Shown here: positions 1 through 8,007 of the stretch, one piece after another | How the letters are laid out: the number at the start of each line of letters is the position of its first letter | Numbering within the stretch: position 1 is the stretch's first letter | DNA from: Burkholderiaceae bacterium | GTDB lineage: Bacteria; Pseudomonadota; Gammaproteobacteria; Burkholderiales; Burkholderiaceae | Length of the DNA stretch: 64,000 nucleotides | Direction of reading: 5' to 3' | Assembly (NCBI GenBank): GCA_030151165.1 | Contig: JASLEM010000454.1 | Span: forward strand, 27,125-91,124 | The notes under the pieces: generated by a model | Seen by the model: only the letters and a program-made list of their open reading frames with translations | The model's database searches: none | What the model was told of the DNA's origin: nothing | Made by a program: the position numbers and the translations under genes

Positions 1-496
1 GCAGTTGCGACCCGACGCGCACGCGAAACAGCTCGGCGCGATCCGGGTCGTTGTTGCGGGCGATCTCGCCGGCGCATTGCGCGAGCCAGGCCCGCAGGCT
101 GTCGGCGTCGCCGACTTCGCGCGCGGCGTCCCGCAGGATGTGGTCTCGCCCCGGCAGCAGCAACGCGACGAGGTCCATCGCGTACAGCTTGACCGCCGCG
201 AGCGGCACGCTGCGCGCCGCCGGCGGGGCTTCCGATTCGGGCAAGGATGTCGGCGCATGCGATCGATCCGTCGCAGCACCTTCGTCGCGCGACCACTGGA
301 TGAGGCCGGCATTCGCGAGCGACGCGAGCGCGACGTTGTCGATGCCCAACTGCGCCGCGGCGCTGGACAGATCGCGCAACGACTTGCGCCCGTCGACCAT
401 GATCAGGAACATGCGTTGCGAGCGCGGCATCGCATCGCGGCGCTGGAGCATGTCGCGGGCGAGTTCGGTCTTGCGGGGAATGACGTCGAGGTGCAT
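1..496 (-). CDS. Hypothetical protein, C-terminus beyond the left edge
   Basis: The minus-strand frame is open from an ATG at 496 to base 1, about 165 codons, and runs off the window. The product starts MHLDVIPRKTELARDML, then has a segment around MFLIMVDGRKSLRDLSSAAA that looks helical, a proline/alanine-rich linker near residues 80-100, and a second helical part (VKLYAMDLVALLLPGRDH). I do not recognise the family. The N-terminal part could be a small helical or winged-helix module, but this is only an impression. A class-I cyclic-di-GMP riboswitch lies 120 bases upstream on the same strand, so the gene is probably controlled by cyclic-di-GMP. The ATG at 496 has no clear ribosome site of its own. 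A 21-codon leader frame with a good site ends 4 bases before it. Confidence 0.7.
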   Translation of the reverse strand, partial: MHLDVIPRKTELARDMLQRRDAMPRSQRMFLIMVDGRKSLRDLSSAAAQLGIDNVALASLANAGLIQWSRDEGAATDRSHAPTSLPESEAPPAARSVPLAAVKLYAMDLVALLLPGRDHILRDAAREVGDADSLRAWLAQCAGEIARNNDPDRAELFRVRVGSQL

Positions 497-500
497 GACG

Positions 501-566
501 TCACGCCCGACGAAGCGGCGCGGATGCGCCGATGGCCACGCGAACACGGAACGAGCGTTGGAACAC
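501..566 (-). other. Possible 21-codon leader ORF in riboswitch expression platform
   Basis: A GTG at 566 is preceded at 7 bases by AAGGAG (574-579), the best ribosome site in this leader. It opens a frame of 21 codons (MFQRSFRVRVAIGASAPLRR...) that ends in TGA at 501-503, four bases before the ATG of the downstream gene at 496. Such spacing allows translational coupling. No similarity is recognised. It may be a leader peptide, or the strong site may be used in a way I cannot resolve. Confidence 0.3.
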
Positions 567-568
567 GG

Positions 569-600
569 CTTCTCTCCTTGCGGACGATCGAAGAGAGAAG
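569..600 (-). promoter_or_regulatory. Hairpin covering part of the leader ribosome site
   Basis: CTTCTCTC and GAGAGAAG form a perfect 8-bp stem with a 16-base loop. The 3' arm overlaps three bases of the AAGGAG ribosome site. It lies 18 bases after the riboswitch core, where an expression platform is expected. No U-run follows, so control of translation rather than termination is more likely. Confidence 0.45.
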
Positions 601-617
601 TGCCGCGCAGGCGCGGC

Positions 618-728
618 GAGGCTCGTCGCTGGGCAGCCCCGCTGACATCGCGCTCGCGCGCCTTAGTCCGGTGGCTTTGCGTCCCCGTCTTTCGACGGGT
701 TTGCCTGTTCTCTCGATGGCGTGTCGCC
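618..728 (-). promoter_or_regulatory. Cyclic-di-GMP-I (GEMM-I) riboswitch
   Basis: Read on the minus strand, the region carries the conserved parts of the class-I cyclic-di-GMP aptamer in order. These are GGCAAACC (705-698), a short stem closed by a GAAA-type loop (CCGTCGAAAGACGG), GGGACGCAAAGCC (to 673), CCGGACTAA (671-663), and a second stem ending in CAGCGGGGCTGCC (644-632), which matches the tetraloop-receptor side. The arrangement and spacing agree with the known GEMM-I consensus. The gene behind it (start 496) is in the right orientation. The end points are approximate. Gaps 497-617 and 729-825 hold only the leader ORF and hairpin described here; I see nothing else. Confidence 0.88.
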
Positions 729-825
729 GCGATCGCGACGACGCCAGGCAGTGTCAGCGGACGCAACGACAAGCGCGTGACAGCGGCGACCGGCGTTCAC
801 GTCGTCGCGCCGCGCGTGATCGAAG

Positions 826-2325
826 TCACGATGGCTTCGGCGCGGGCCAGCTCTCCAGGGCGCGCAGTTCCGGCGTCTTCTTGTGTTGATGGACCGCCAT
901 CCGCCGCAACAGCGTCGCGAGCGCCTCGAGGCCTTCGCCGAGGAACGGGCCCTTGTTCAACATCACGCATTCCGCCCGCGCCGCCATGGCCGCATCCGTC
1001 ATCTCGCCGCGCAGCGGCGTGCCCTCGCTCACGAGATGCTCCAGCACCTGCGTGGCCCAGATCGCGGGGACGTGCGCGGCCTCGGCGAGCCAGAGCATTT
1101 CCTCCTGCATCTCGGCCAGGCGGTCGAATCCGATCTCGACGGCCAGGTCGCCTCGCGCGATCATCACCGCGGTCGGCTGGCGAGCGGCGGCCTGCACGAT
1201 GATCTCGGGCAGCCGCGCCACGGCATGTCGCGTCTCGATCTTGAGCACGAGCGCGAACCGTTGCCAGTCCTCGCGCCGTTGCGCCAGCGCATCCTGGAGC
1301 CGGACAACGTCGGCTGCCGACTGCACGAAGGAGTATTCGACGGCGTCCGCGTGCGCGGCGATGAAGTCGAGGTCGGCCAGATCCTTGTCGGTCATGGCGT
1401 CGACGGCGAAGTCGGTATCCGGAAAGTTCAGGCCCTTCTCGCGCTTGAGCCGCACGCCCTTCGCGGCGCATTTGTCGATGCGCACCAGCAGGCCCCACGA
1501 CTCGGTGCGCTCGACCAGCGCGCCGAGCTTGCCGTCGTCGTAGAACACGCGGTGCCCAGGCTCGGCCGCCTGCAGCGCGGCGGCGAGCGTGCACTCGACG
1601 GCCGGCGCCTCGGCCTCGTGCGAGGCCTTCTTCGCATCGTTCGGATACGCGATCGCGAACCGGTCTCCGCGATGAAGCCGATGGTCGCCGAGGCCCGCGA
1701 TCTTGCCCGTGCGGATCTTCGGCCCCGCCAGATCCATGAAGACGCGCAGCGGTCGCCCCGATGCGTCGCCCGCAGCCCGCGCACGATCGATCATGCGACC
1801 CCATGCGTTGCAATCGTCGTGCGCGCAGTTGATGCGGATCGCCTCGACGTCGCGCTGCGCGAGCTGCGGGAAGAAGTCGGCCTCGTCGGCCGCGTCGCTC
1901 GGGCACGTGACGAGCACCGCGACCGGACGCTCCGGATGCGCAGGCCCGAACAGTGCTGCCGTGCGCTCGCGCAAGCAAGCCTCGCCGGCGAAGAATTCCG
2001 ACGGCGTCGGCCGCGAGCCCGCGTGCTCGTGCAGGATCGCGGCGAGCGACGCGCGCGTGGCCTCCAGCGTCTCGAAGACCCGGCTCTCCAGCCTGCCGAG
2101 CGAAGACAGGCCCAGCGCCATCAAGCCCTCCTGCAGCGGCCGCAGGTCGTGGCGGCGCAGCGCGAGATACGCCGCCAGGTTGCAGGCGCTGGCCTCGAAG
2201 CCGGCGAGCGTCGGCGGCCACGCGGCACGCCGATCCGCGGCCTCGGTGCGGACGGCGATGATCAGCTCATCCAACTGCACGAGCAGAGCCCGAGTGTCCG
2301 GCGCGTCGACGCGAGGCGATGTCAT
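826..2325 (-). CDS. Pyruvate kinase-like protein without regulatory C-domain
   Basis: A 499-residue protein with the core of pyruvate kinase (phosphoenolpyruvate + ADP to pyruvate + ATP): RINCAHD (164-170, the family's RxNFSHG site), MDLAGPKIRTG (197-207), KGLNFPD (297-303), LKIET (361-365), IARGDLAVEIG (389-399) and WATQVLEH (423-430). It is unusual in having about 130 residues in front of the barrel and no C-terminal allosteric domain; the usual ETA of the last core motif reads NKGP (457-460). These changes suggest a paralogue, not the housekeeping glycolytic enzyme, and the activity is unproven. The start at 2325 (MTSPRV) was chosen because upstream codons are low quality; 2334 is also possible. 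It is divergent from the DUF47-pit operon. Confidence 0.8.
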   Translation of the reverse strand: MTSPRVDAPDTRALLVQLDELIIAVRTEAADRRAAWPPTLAGFEASACNLAAYLALRRHDLRPLQEGLMALGLSSLGRLESRVFETLEATRASLAAILHEHAGSRPTPSEFFAGEACLRERTAALFGPAHPERPVAVLVTCPSDAADEADFFPQLAQRDVEAIRINCAHDDCNAWGRMIDRARAAGDASGRPLRVFMDLAGPKIRTGKIAGLGDHRLHRGDRFAIAYPNDAKKASHEAEAPAVECTLAAALQAAEPGHRVFYDDGKLGALVERTESWGLLVRIDKCAAKGVRLKREKGLNFPDTDFAVDAMTDKDLADLDFIAAHADAVEYSFVQSAADVVRLQDALAQRREDWQRFALVLKIETRHAVARLPEIIVQAAARQPTAVMIARGDLAVEIGFDRLAEMQEEMLWLAEAAHVPAIWATQVLEHLVSEGTPLRGEMTDAAMAARAECVMLNKGPFLGEGLEALATLLRRMAVHQHKKTPELRALESWPAPKPS

Positions 2326-2429
2326 GCGGCCCATGCTAGGCGCGATGCGCGACCATCGCATGACTCGACAGCGGCCGTTCGAACCCGGCGCCTGCTCGAC
2401 GCGAAATAAAGCGTGCCCGGTCGAGCGCC

Positions 2430-2447
2430 GCGTCACGAGACCGTCAT
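2430..2447 (+). promoter_or_regulatory. Pho box before DUF47-pit
   Basis: GCGTCAC-GAGA-CCGTCAT: two PhoB half-sites 11 bp apart, 48 bases upstream of the DUF47 start. The match to the PhoB consensus (CTGTCAY, 4-base spacer, repeated) is 5 of 5 in the GTCAY core of both halves. The -10 element is not clear. Confidence 0.65.
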
Positions 2448-2494
2448 TCGCGGACCGCCCAATGAATCGGTCCCGGGCAACACAGGTGATCGAC

Positions 2495-3118
2495 ATGGCC
2501 AACTGGCTTCACAAGCTGATGCCTCGTCAAGAGAGCTTCTTCCCGTTGTTCAACGCGCACGCCGGCGCGCTCGACGCCGCAGCGGGCCGCCTGCGTCGAC
2601 TGCTCGACTCGGATCAGCCGGCCGACGACGCGAGCCTCGGGCACCTCGTCGACGAAGGACGTGGCACGGCCGACGCGATCCTCGCGCAGCTGCGCCGTTC
2701 GTTCGTCACGCCGTTCGATCGCACCGACATCAAGGCCATGACGGCGTCGATGCAGACGCTCATGGAGGACATGCGCTCGGTCGCGCGGACGCGCCAACGC
2801 GGCAACGGCGTTCCGCTCGACGATTTCGGCACGCTGATCGTCGAATGCGCGAGCGACCTGAAGACCGGCATCGCCCGCCTCGACGACTTCGACAAGCATG
2901 CCGAAGAGCTCCATCGCATGCGCGAGCGCATCGGCGGGCGTCGTGCGCGCATGCTCGTGTTGCGCGAGGACGCCTTGACGCATCTGTTCGCGCACGGCGC
3001 CGACGACCCGATGGCGGCGCTGGCCTCGAACCGGCTGCTGCTGGGCGTGAGCGAGCTGGTGGTGCGCTTCGACGATGTCGCCGACCGCATCGATGACCTC
3101 GTCCTCGATCACGTCTGA
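2495..3118 (+). CDS. DUF47 / PhoU-like phosphate transport accessory protein
   Basis: A 207-residue all-helical protein starting MANWLHKLMPRQESFFPLF. This start is typical of the DUF47 family (TIGR00153), whose members resemble PhoU and are coded next to Pit carriers. No signal or membrane segment is seen, so it is cytoplasmic and probably binds or tunes the carrier. The ATG at 2495 is preceded by AGGTG at a good distance. The stop is 6 bases before the pit start, so both genes form one operon, and a Pho box lies upstream. Confidence 0.9.
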   Translation: MANWLHKLMPRQESFFPLFNAHAGALDAAAGRLRRLLDSDQPADDASLGHLVDEGRGTADAILAQLRRSFVTPFDRTDIKAMTASMQTLMEDMRSVARTRQRGNGVPLDDFGTLIVECASDLKTGIARLDDFDKHAEELHRMRERIGGRRARMLVLREDALTHLFAHGADDPMAALASNRLLLGVSELVVRFDDVADRIDDLVLDHV

Positions 3119-3124
3119 CAACGA

Positions 3125-4135
3125 ATGGCGACCGGACACCTGCCGTTCATCGCGCTCTGCGCGCTGATCGCCGTCGCGTTCTGCTTCGACATCTTCAACG
3201 GCCTGCACGACGCGGCGAACTCGATCGCGACGGTGGTGTCGACCGGCGTGCTCTCGCCGCGCGCCGGCGTCGTCTGGGCCGCGTTCTTCAACTTCGTCGC
3301 CTTCCTGGTCTTCGGGCTCGCGGTCGCGAAGACGCTGGGCACGGGCATCGTCTCCGAACATGCGATCGATCCCGAGGTGGTCTTCGGCGCGCTCGTCGGG
3401 GCGATCGCCTGGGATGCGCTGACCTGGTGGTGGGGCATGCCGTCCAGTTCGTCGCACGCGCTGGTCGGCGGCATGGTCGGCGCGGGCCTCGCGAAGGGCG
3501 GCACCGCGGCGATCGTGTGGCCGGGCGTCGTCAAGACGGTGATCGCGATCATCCTGTCGCCGCTGGTCGGCTTCGTGCTCGCGGTGATCCTCAGCGCGAT
3601 CACGACCTGGATCGTCCGGCGCGCGAATCCGTTCCGCACCGATCGCGTGTTCCGCGTGCTGCAGTTCGGGTCGGCCTCGCTGTATTCGCTGGGCCACGGC
3701 GGCAACGACGCGCAGAAGACGATGGGCATCATCGCGGCGCTGCTGTTCACGCAGGGCAAGCTCGGGTCGCAGTTCCACGTCCCGCTGTGGGTGGTGCTGT
3801 CATGCCACGCCGCCATGGCCTTCGGCACGATGATCGGCGGCTGGCGCATCGTCCACACGATGGGCTCGAAGATCACGCCGCTCAAGCCGTTCCAGGGCTT
3901 CTCGGCCGAGCTCGGCGGCGCGCTGACCGTCTTCGCCGCCATCGCGATGGGCACGCCGATCTCGACCACGCACACGATCGCCGGCGCCATCGCGGGCGTC
4001 GGCACCGTCAAGCGCACCAGCGCCGTGCGATGGAACATCGCCGGCGAGATCGTGTTCGCGTGGGCGCTGACCCTGCCCGCCGCGGCGCTCACCGGCGCCG
4101 GGGTGTACGCAGTGACGCGCTGGGTCGCGAGCTGA
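3125..4135 (+). CDS. pit: Low-affinity inorganic phosphate transporter, PHO4/Pit family
   Basis: A 336-residue membrane protein with about ten hydrophobic segments. It has both inverted-repeat signatures of the PHO4 family: FNGLHDAANS (24-33) and HGGNDAQKT (191-199), plus the conserved PSSSSHALVGG loop (106-116). Family members carry metal-phosphate in symport with protons across the inner membrane. It is somewhat shorter than E. coli PitA (about 500), as is common for bacterial Pit linked to DUF47. It is co-transcribed with DUF47 and probably controlled by PhoB. The 160-base gap to the convergent poxB shows no clear terminator. Confidence 0.93.
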   Translation: MATGHLPFIALCALIAVAFCFDIFNGLHDAANSIATVVSTGVLSPRAGVVWAAFFNFVAFLVFGLAVAKTLGTGIVSEHAIDPEVVFGALVGAIAWDALTWWWGMPSSSSHALVGGMVGAGLAKGGTAAIVWPGVVKTVIAIILSPLVGFVLAVILSAITTWIVRRANPFRTDRVFRVLQFGSASLYSLGHGGNDAQKTMGIIAALLFTQGKLGSQFHVPLWVVLSCHAAMAFGTMIGGWRIVHTMGSKITPLKPFQGFSAELGGALTVFAAIAMGTPISTTHTIAGAIAGVGTVKRTSAVRWNIAGEIVFAWALTLPAAALTGAGVYAVTRWVAS

Positions 4136-4296
4136 CCGCTGGTGTCACACCGGGCGTGAAGTCGACCTGTCCGCAGCCCTTCGCAGTCGCCGCGGGCGAT
4201 CGCAGGTCGATCGCGCCGAGACGGTACTGTTGAGCTCGCGTACGCATCCGCGATGCCGATCCTGCGGCCCACGACCCGTGCCGGCCGCCACCATCG

Positions 4297-6018
4297 TCAC
4301 GGCCGCAAGGCATCCCCGATGAGGTCGAGCACGCCCTTCGCGCGGTCGCCGCCGGACAGGATGCCCTTCGCGGAATAGAGCGCCATCCCGAGCACCTGCT
4401 TCGCCTCCACCTTCGGCGGGAGCACGAGCTCGTTGCGCTCCACGACGACGTCGAGCAGCGCCGGGCCCGGCACCGCCAGCCATTCGCGCACGGCCTCCTC
4501 GACGTCGCCCGGATGCTCCACGCGCCGGCCCCACAGGCCGATGGCCTGGGCGACGCGCGAGAAGTCGGGGTTCTTCAGGTCGGTGAAGGCGTCGAGCAGG
4601 CCTTCGACCTTCTGCTCGATCTCCACGAAGCCCAGCGAGCTGTTGTTGAAGACGACGATCTTGATCGGCAATTGCTCCTGCACCGTGGTCAGCAGGTCGC
4701 CCATCAGCATCGCCAGGCCGCCGTCGCCCGACATCGAGATGACCTGCCGCTGCGGGTACGCCACCTGCGCGCCGAGCGCCTGCGGCATGGCGTTGGCCAT
4801 CGTGCCGTGGCCCAGGCTGACGAGCGTGCGGTTCGCGCCGGTCGACGCCACGTGCCGCAGACACCAGACCATCGGCGAGCCGCCGTCGGCGGTGAACACG
4901 GCGTCGACCGAGGCGTGGCGCGCGATGGTCTCGGTCAGGAACTGCGGGTGGACGACGTCGTGCGAGCCTTCGACGGCGCGCTTCTCGAGCTTCGCATGCG
5001 CCTTGCGGTTGCGTTCGAGCGAGGCGTCGAGGAACGCGCCGTCCTCGCGCTGCCGCAGCAGCGGCAACAGTGCGTCGAGCGTCGGCCCGATGTCGCCGAC
5101 CACGCCGACATCGACCGGATGGCGGCGCCCCAGGTGGCTGCCGTCGATGTCGACCTGGACGATCTTCGCCTTGCTCGGATAGAACTGGCGCCACGCGAAG
5201 TCGCAGCCCAGCAGGATCAGGGTGTCGCACTCGAGCAGCGCGTGGTAGCCGCCCTCGGCGCCGAAGACGCCGGTCATGCCGACGTCGAACGGGTTGTCGT
5301 GCTCCAGGAAGTCCTTCGCGCGCGACGTCCGCGCGACCGGCGCCTTGAGCCGGCCGGCGAGCGCCATGACCTGCGCGTGCGCCTGCTCGCAGCCGGAGCC
5401 GCCGTAGATCGCGATCTTGCCGCCCTCCTCGATCACGGCGGCGATGCGGGCGATCTCGGCGTCGTTCGGGCGCGTGACGGGCCGCGCGCGATGCACCGCG
5501 AACGCGGGCTCGTCGGGCGCCTTCGCGCTGGACACGTCGACCGGCACGATGAGCACCGCCACGCCCCTCTTCGCGATCGCCGCCTGCGCGGCCATGGCCG
5601 TCATGCGCCGCGCCTGCTCGGGCGTGCGGATCTCTTCGCAGAACACGGTGCCGGACTGGTAGACCGACTTGAAGTCGACCTCCTGCGGGAAATCGAAGCC
5701 GAGTTCGTCGCGCACGATCTGGCTCGCGATCAGCACGACCGGCGCGCGGTTGCGGTTCGCTTCCCACAACCCGTTGATGAAGTGCAGGCCGCCCGGGCCG
5801 CACGAGCCGGCGCACAGCGCGAGCTCGCCGGTGAGGAAGGCGTCGGCGCCGGCGGCGAACGCGCCGGCTTCCTCGTGCCGCACGTGCACCCAGCGGATGT
5901 CGCTGCGGCGGATGGCGTCGGTCACGTAGTTCAGCGTGTCGCCGGCCACGCCATAGCAGCGCCGGGCGCCGGCGTCCTTCAATACCTCGACGATCACGTC
6001 GGCCACGGTCTGGGTCAT
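4297..6018 (-). CDS. poxB: Pyruvate dehydrogenase (quinone) / pyruvate oxidase
   Basis: A 573-residue thiamine-diphosphate enzyme, the same length as E. coli PoxB (572). It oxidises pyruvate to acetate and CO2 and passes electrons to ubiquinone at the membrane. Seen are the catalytic Glu (HVRHEEAGAF, E50), the central FAD-binding region, and the ThDP/Mg motif GDGG (431-434) with NN (458-459). The start MTQTVADV at 6018 fits the family; the open frame extends 15 codons further with no homology. It is a single gene facing pit. A 20-bp palindrome lies 39 bases upstream. Confidence 0.92.
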   Translation of the reverse strand: MTQTVADVIVEVLKDAGARRCYGVAGDTLNYVTDAIRRSDIRWVHVRHEEAGAFAAGADAFLTGELALCAGSCGPGGLHFINGLWEANRNRAPVVLIASQIVRDELGFDFPQEVDFKSVYQSGTVFCEEIRTPEQARRMTAMAAQAAIAKRGVAVLIVPVDVSSAKAPDEPAFAVHRARPVTRPNDAEIARIAAVIEEGGKIAIYGGSGCEQAHAQVMALAGRLKAPVARTSRAKDFLEHDNPFDVGMTGVFGAEGGYHALLECDTLILLGCDFAWRQFYPSKAKIVQVDIDGSHLGRRHPVDVGVVGDIGPTLDALLPLLRQREDGAFLDASLERNRKAHAKLEKRAVEGSHDVVHPQFLTETIARHASVDAVFTADGGSPMVWCLRHVASTGANRTLVSLGHGTMANAMPQALGAQVAYPQRQVISMSGDGGLAMLMGDLLTTVQEQLPIKIVVFNNSSLGFVEIEQKVEGLLDAFTDLKNPDFSRVAQAIGLWGRRVEHPGDVEEAVREWLAVPGPALLDVVVERNELVLPPKVEAKQVLGMALYSAKGILSGGDRAKGVLDLIGDALRP

Positions 6019-6056
6019 GCCTGTCCTTCGTTGCGATGGGCGAGCCGGCCATGCGC

Positions 6057-6076
6057 CCGCCAAGCGCGCTTGGCGG
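6057..6076. repeat. 20-bp perfect palindrome upstream of poxB
   Basis: Two 10-base arms, CCGCCAAGCG and CGCTTGGCGG, meet without spacer. It lies in the 151-base gap between the end of the PhnD-like gene and poxB. It could be an operator for poxB or the hairpin of a terminator; no T-run follows. Confidence 0.35.
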
Positions 6077-6169
6077 CAAGCGCCGCGCCCGCCGGAATTG
6101 CCGGCGCGACGCCGTTGCTGGCCGGCGAGCGGATCGCGGGCGCGACGAGCCCGTCGACAGACTGACGGC

Positions 6170-6964
6170 TCAGGCCAGGCCGAGGTTCAGGCCCGCCGCG
6201 CTCCGGCGGACGTCCTCGATCCCCTGCCAGGCCCGCGCCGGCACGGCCTCGAAGCCGCCGATGAACAAGGCCTCGCGCGCGTCGGCCGCCGTCGCGTCGC
6301 CGCAGGCCGCGTGGAGCGCCTCGCGCAGCGTGGCCAGCGCCGCGGGCGAGGTGGACGCGGACGTGACCAGCGGCAGGCCGGGCGCGGGCGCGGTCGAGCC
6401 CAGCACGCGCAGCCCTCGAAGCGATTCCGGCTCGCGCCGGCGAAGCCCCGCGAGGCTCACGCCGTCGATGGCCGCGATGTCGGCGCTCCCCGATCGCAGC
6501 GCCGCCAGCGACGCGCGGTGCGATCCCGAGACGAGGTGGCCGGCGAAGAACATGCCGTCGCGCGCGAGCGGCGCGACGAGCCCGCGCAGCGCGTTGAAGC
6601 CCGAGTGCGAGTCCTTCGAGTTGATCGCGGCGACGCGGCCGCGAAAACCTTCGAGAGTGTCGGCGTCGTCGACCCGCGCGACGAGCTCGCTGCGGTAGTC
6701 GATGCCCGAGCACCCGGGCGCGGTGTAGCGGAAGGCCCCGACGACCTGCACCTCGTGCCGCAGCGTCGTCACCAGCGGATAGCCGCAGGCCTGGCTCAGC
6801 AGCAGGCGCGGGTCGCGCCAGTGCGCATCGAGATCGGCGGGCGCGTCGAGGGCGTCCGGCACGTCGGCCACGCCCCGCGCGCGCAACGCCCGCGCGATCG
6901 CGCGCCACCAGGCGGCGACGGCCGGCGGGTCGGCGTCGTACATCGGCAGCGAGGCGACGCGCAT
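6170..6964 (-). CDS. PhnD/SsuA-type substrate-binding domain protein, no signal peptide
   Basis: A 264-residue protein starting MRVASLPMYDADP. It has the fold pattern of PhnD-like type-2 periplasmic binding proteins: LLLSQACGYPLVT (around 63-75), then YTAPGCSGIDYRSE, INSKDSHSGFNALR and DIAAIDGVS. Binding of a small anion or phosphonate-like ligand would be the family role, but no signal peptide is visible and no ABC permease genes are near. It may work as a cytoplasmic sensor or enzyme-like domain. Its ATG overlaps the desaturase stop by one base (TGATG), so the two are translationally coupled. Confidence 0.75.
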   Translation of the reverse strand: MRVASLPMYDADPPAVAAWWRAIARALRARGVADVPDALDAPADLDAHWRDPRLLLSQACGYPLVTTLRHEVQVVGAFRYTAPGCSGIDYRSELVARVDDADTLEGFRGRVAAINSKDSHSGFNALRGLVAPLARDGMFFAGHLVSGSHRASLAALRSGSADIAAIDGVSLAGLRRREPESLRGLRVLGSTAPAPGLPLVTSASTSPAALATLREALHAACGDATAADAREALFIGGFEAVPARAWQGIEDVRRSAAGLNLGLA

Positions 6965-7890
6965 CAGCGTTCGGCCGGCGCGGGGTGGACGGGGGAATCG
7001 ACGGTCGTCATCGCATGGCGCCTCACCAGGGACAGGTAGCCCGGAATCACGAACCCGCCGTTGCGCCGCAACACCTCCGGCCGGTTCGTGAGGTAGAAGC
7101 GCCGCAGCAGGTACCACGGCAGGTCGGGCCGCTCATGATGCACCGCGTGGTAGTTGTTGTTGAGATAGAGGATGCGCCAGAACAGCGCCGCCTCGTTGAC
7201 GACGACCCGATGCGCCGCCTCGGCCGCGGGCCGGTGCTCGTAGAACGATCGGAACATCGCGAGCCCGAGTGCCGGATAGCAGATGGTCAGCAGGTAGCGC
7301 AGCGGCCCGATGCCGGCGACCCGGTCGAGCGCGACCAGCATCGCGGCCAGGAGCACCAGGTGCACGGCCCACGACCGCGCCTGGCTGAAGTCGCCGCGCA
7401 GCGGCCGCCGGACGATGTCCAGCCAGGTCGGCACGATCACCATCGCCGGCCCGAGCAGGCAGCGGCCCAGCACGGTGCGCTGCGCGATCCACATCGGCCG
7501 GACGAAGCGCCCGAGGCGTTGCCACGTCGCGTCGTCGATGTAGTTGCTCTCGGGGTCGATGCCCGGCTCGGTCAGCAGTTCGTCGCGGTGATGCGCGAGG
7601 TGGCTGCGCCGGTAGAGGTCGTACGGGTACCAGACCGCGAGCGGCGCGAGCCCCATCAGCCGGTTCACGCGCCGGCTCCGGCTCGGGTGGCCGTGGATCA
7701 GCTCGTGCTGCAGGCTGGTGAACCAGCAGGTGGCCAGGACGAGCCCGATCGACCCCGCGACCGGCCCCGCCGCCTGGCAGCCCGCCACGGCCAGCGCCCA
7801 GGCCGCGTAGACCGTCGGGACCAGGAGCCACGTGCGCCACTGCGGGAGCACGCGCGGATCGGACGGCGGCGTGAGGGAGGCGTTCGGCAT
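6964..7890 (-). CDS. Membrane fatty acid desaturase-family protein
   Basis: A 308-residue integral membrane protein with the three histidine boxes of the desaturase/hydroxylase superfamily: HELIHGH (62-68), HLAHH (97-101) and NNYHAVHH (near 250). These bind a di-iron centre. Such enzymes introduce double bonds or hydroxyl groups into acyl chains or related lipids. The exact substrate cannot be told; the family also covers alkane and carotenoid oxygenases. It is the first gene of a two-gene unit with the PhnD-like protein. Confidence 0.85.
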   Translation of the reverse strand: MPNASLTPPSDPRVLPQWRTWLLVPTVYAAWALAVAGCQAAGPVAGSIGLVLATCWFTSLQHELIHGHPSRSRRVNRLMGLAPLAVWYPYDLYRRSHLAHHRDELLTEPGIDPESNYIDDATWQRLGRFVRPMWIAQRTVLGRCLLGPAMVIVPTWLDIVRRPLRGDFSQARSWAVHLVLLAAMLVALDRVAGIGPLRYLLTICYPALGLAMFRSFYEHRPAAEAAHRVVVNEAALFWRILYLNNNYHAVHHERPDLPWYLLRRFYLTNRPEVLRRNGGFVIPGYLSLVRRHAMTTVDSPVHPAPAER

Positions 7891-8007
7891 CGTCCCGGAT
7901 GTTCGTCAACGCGGGCGCCAAGCTCCACGAATCAAACCGTCGATGCTTATTCGGCGCGAGCACGGCCGCGCTATATTCGGCGCTCCTTCCCCACGAGAGG
8001 CAGACCC

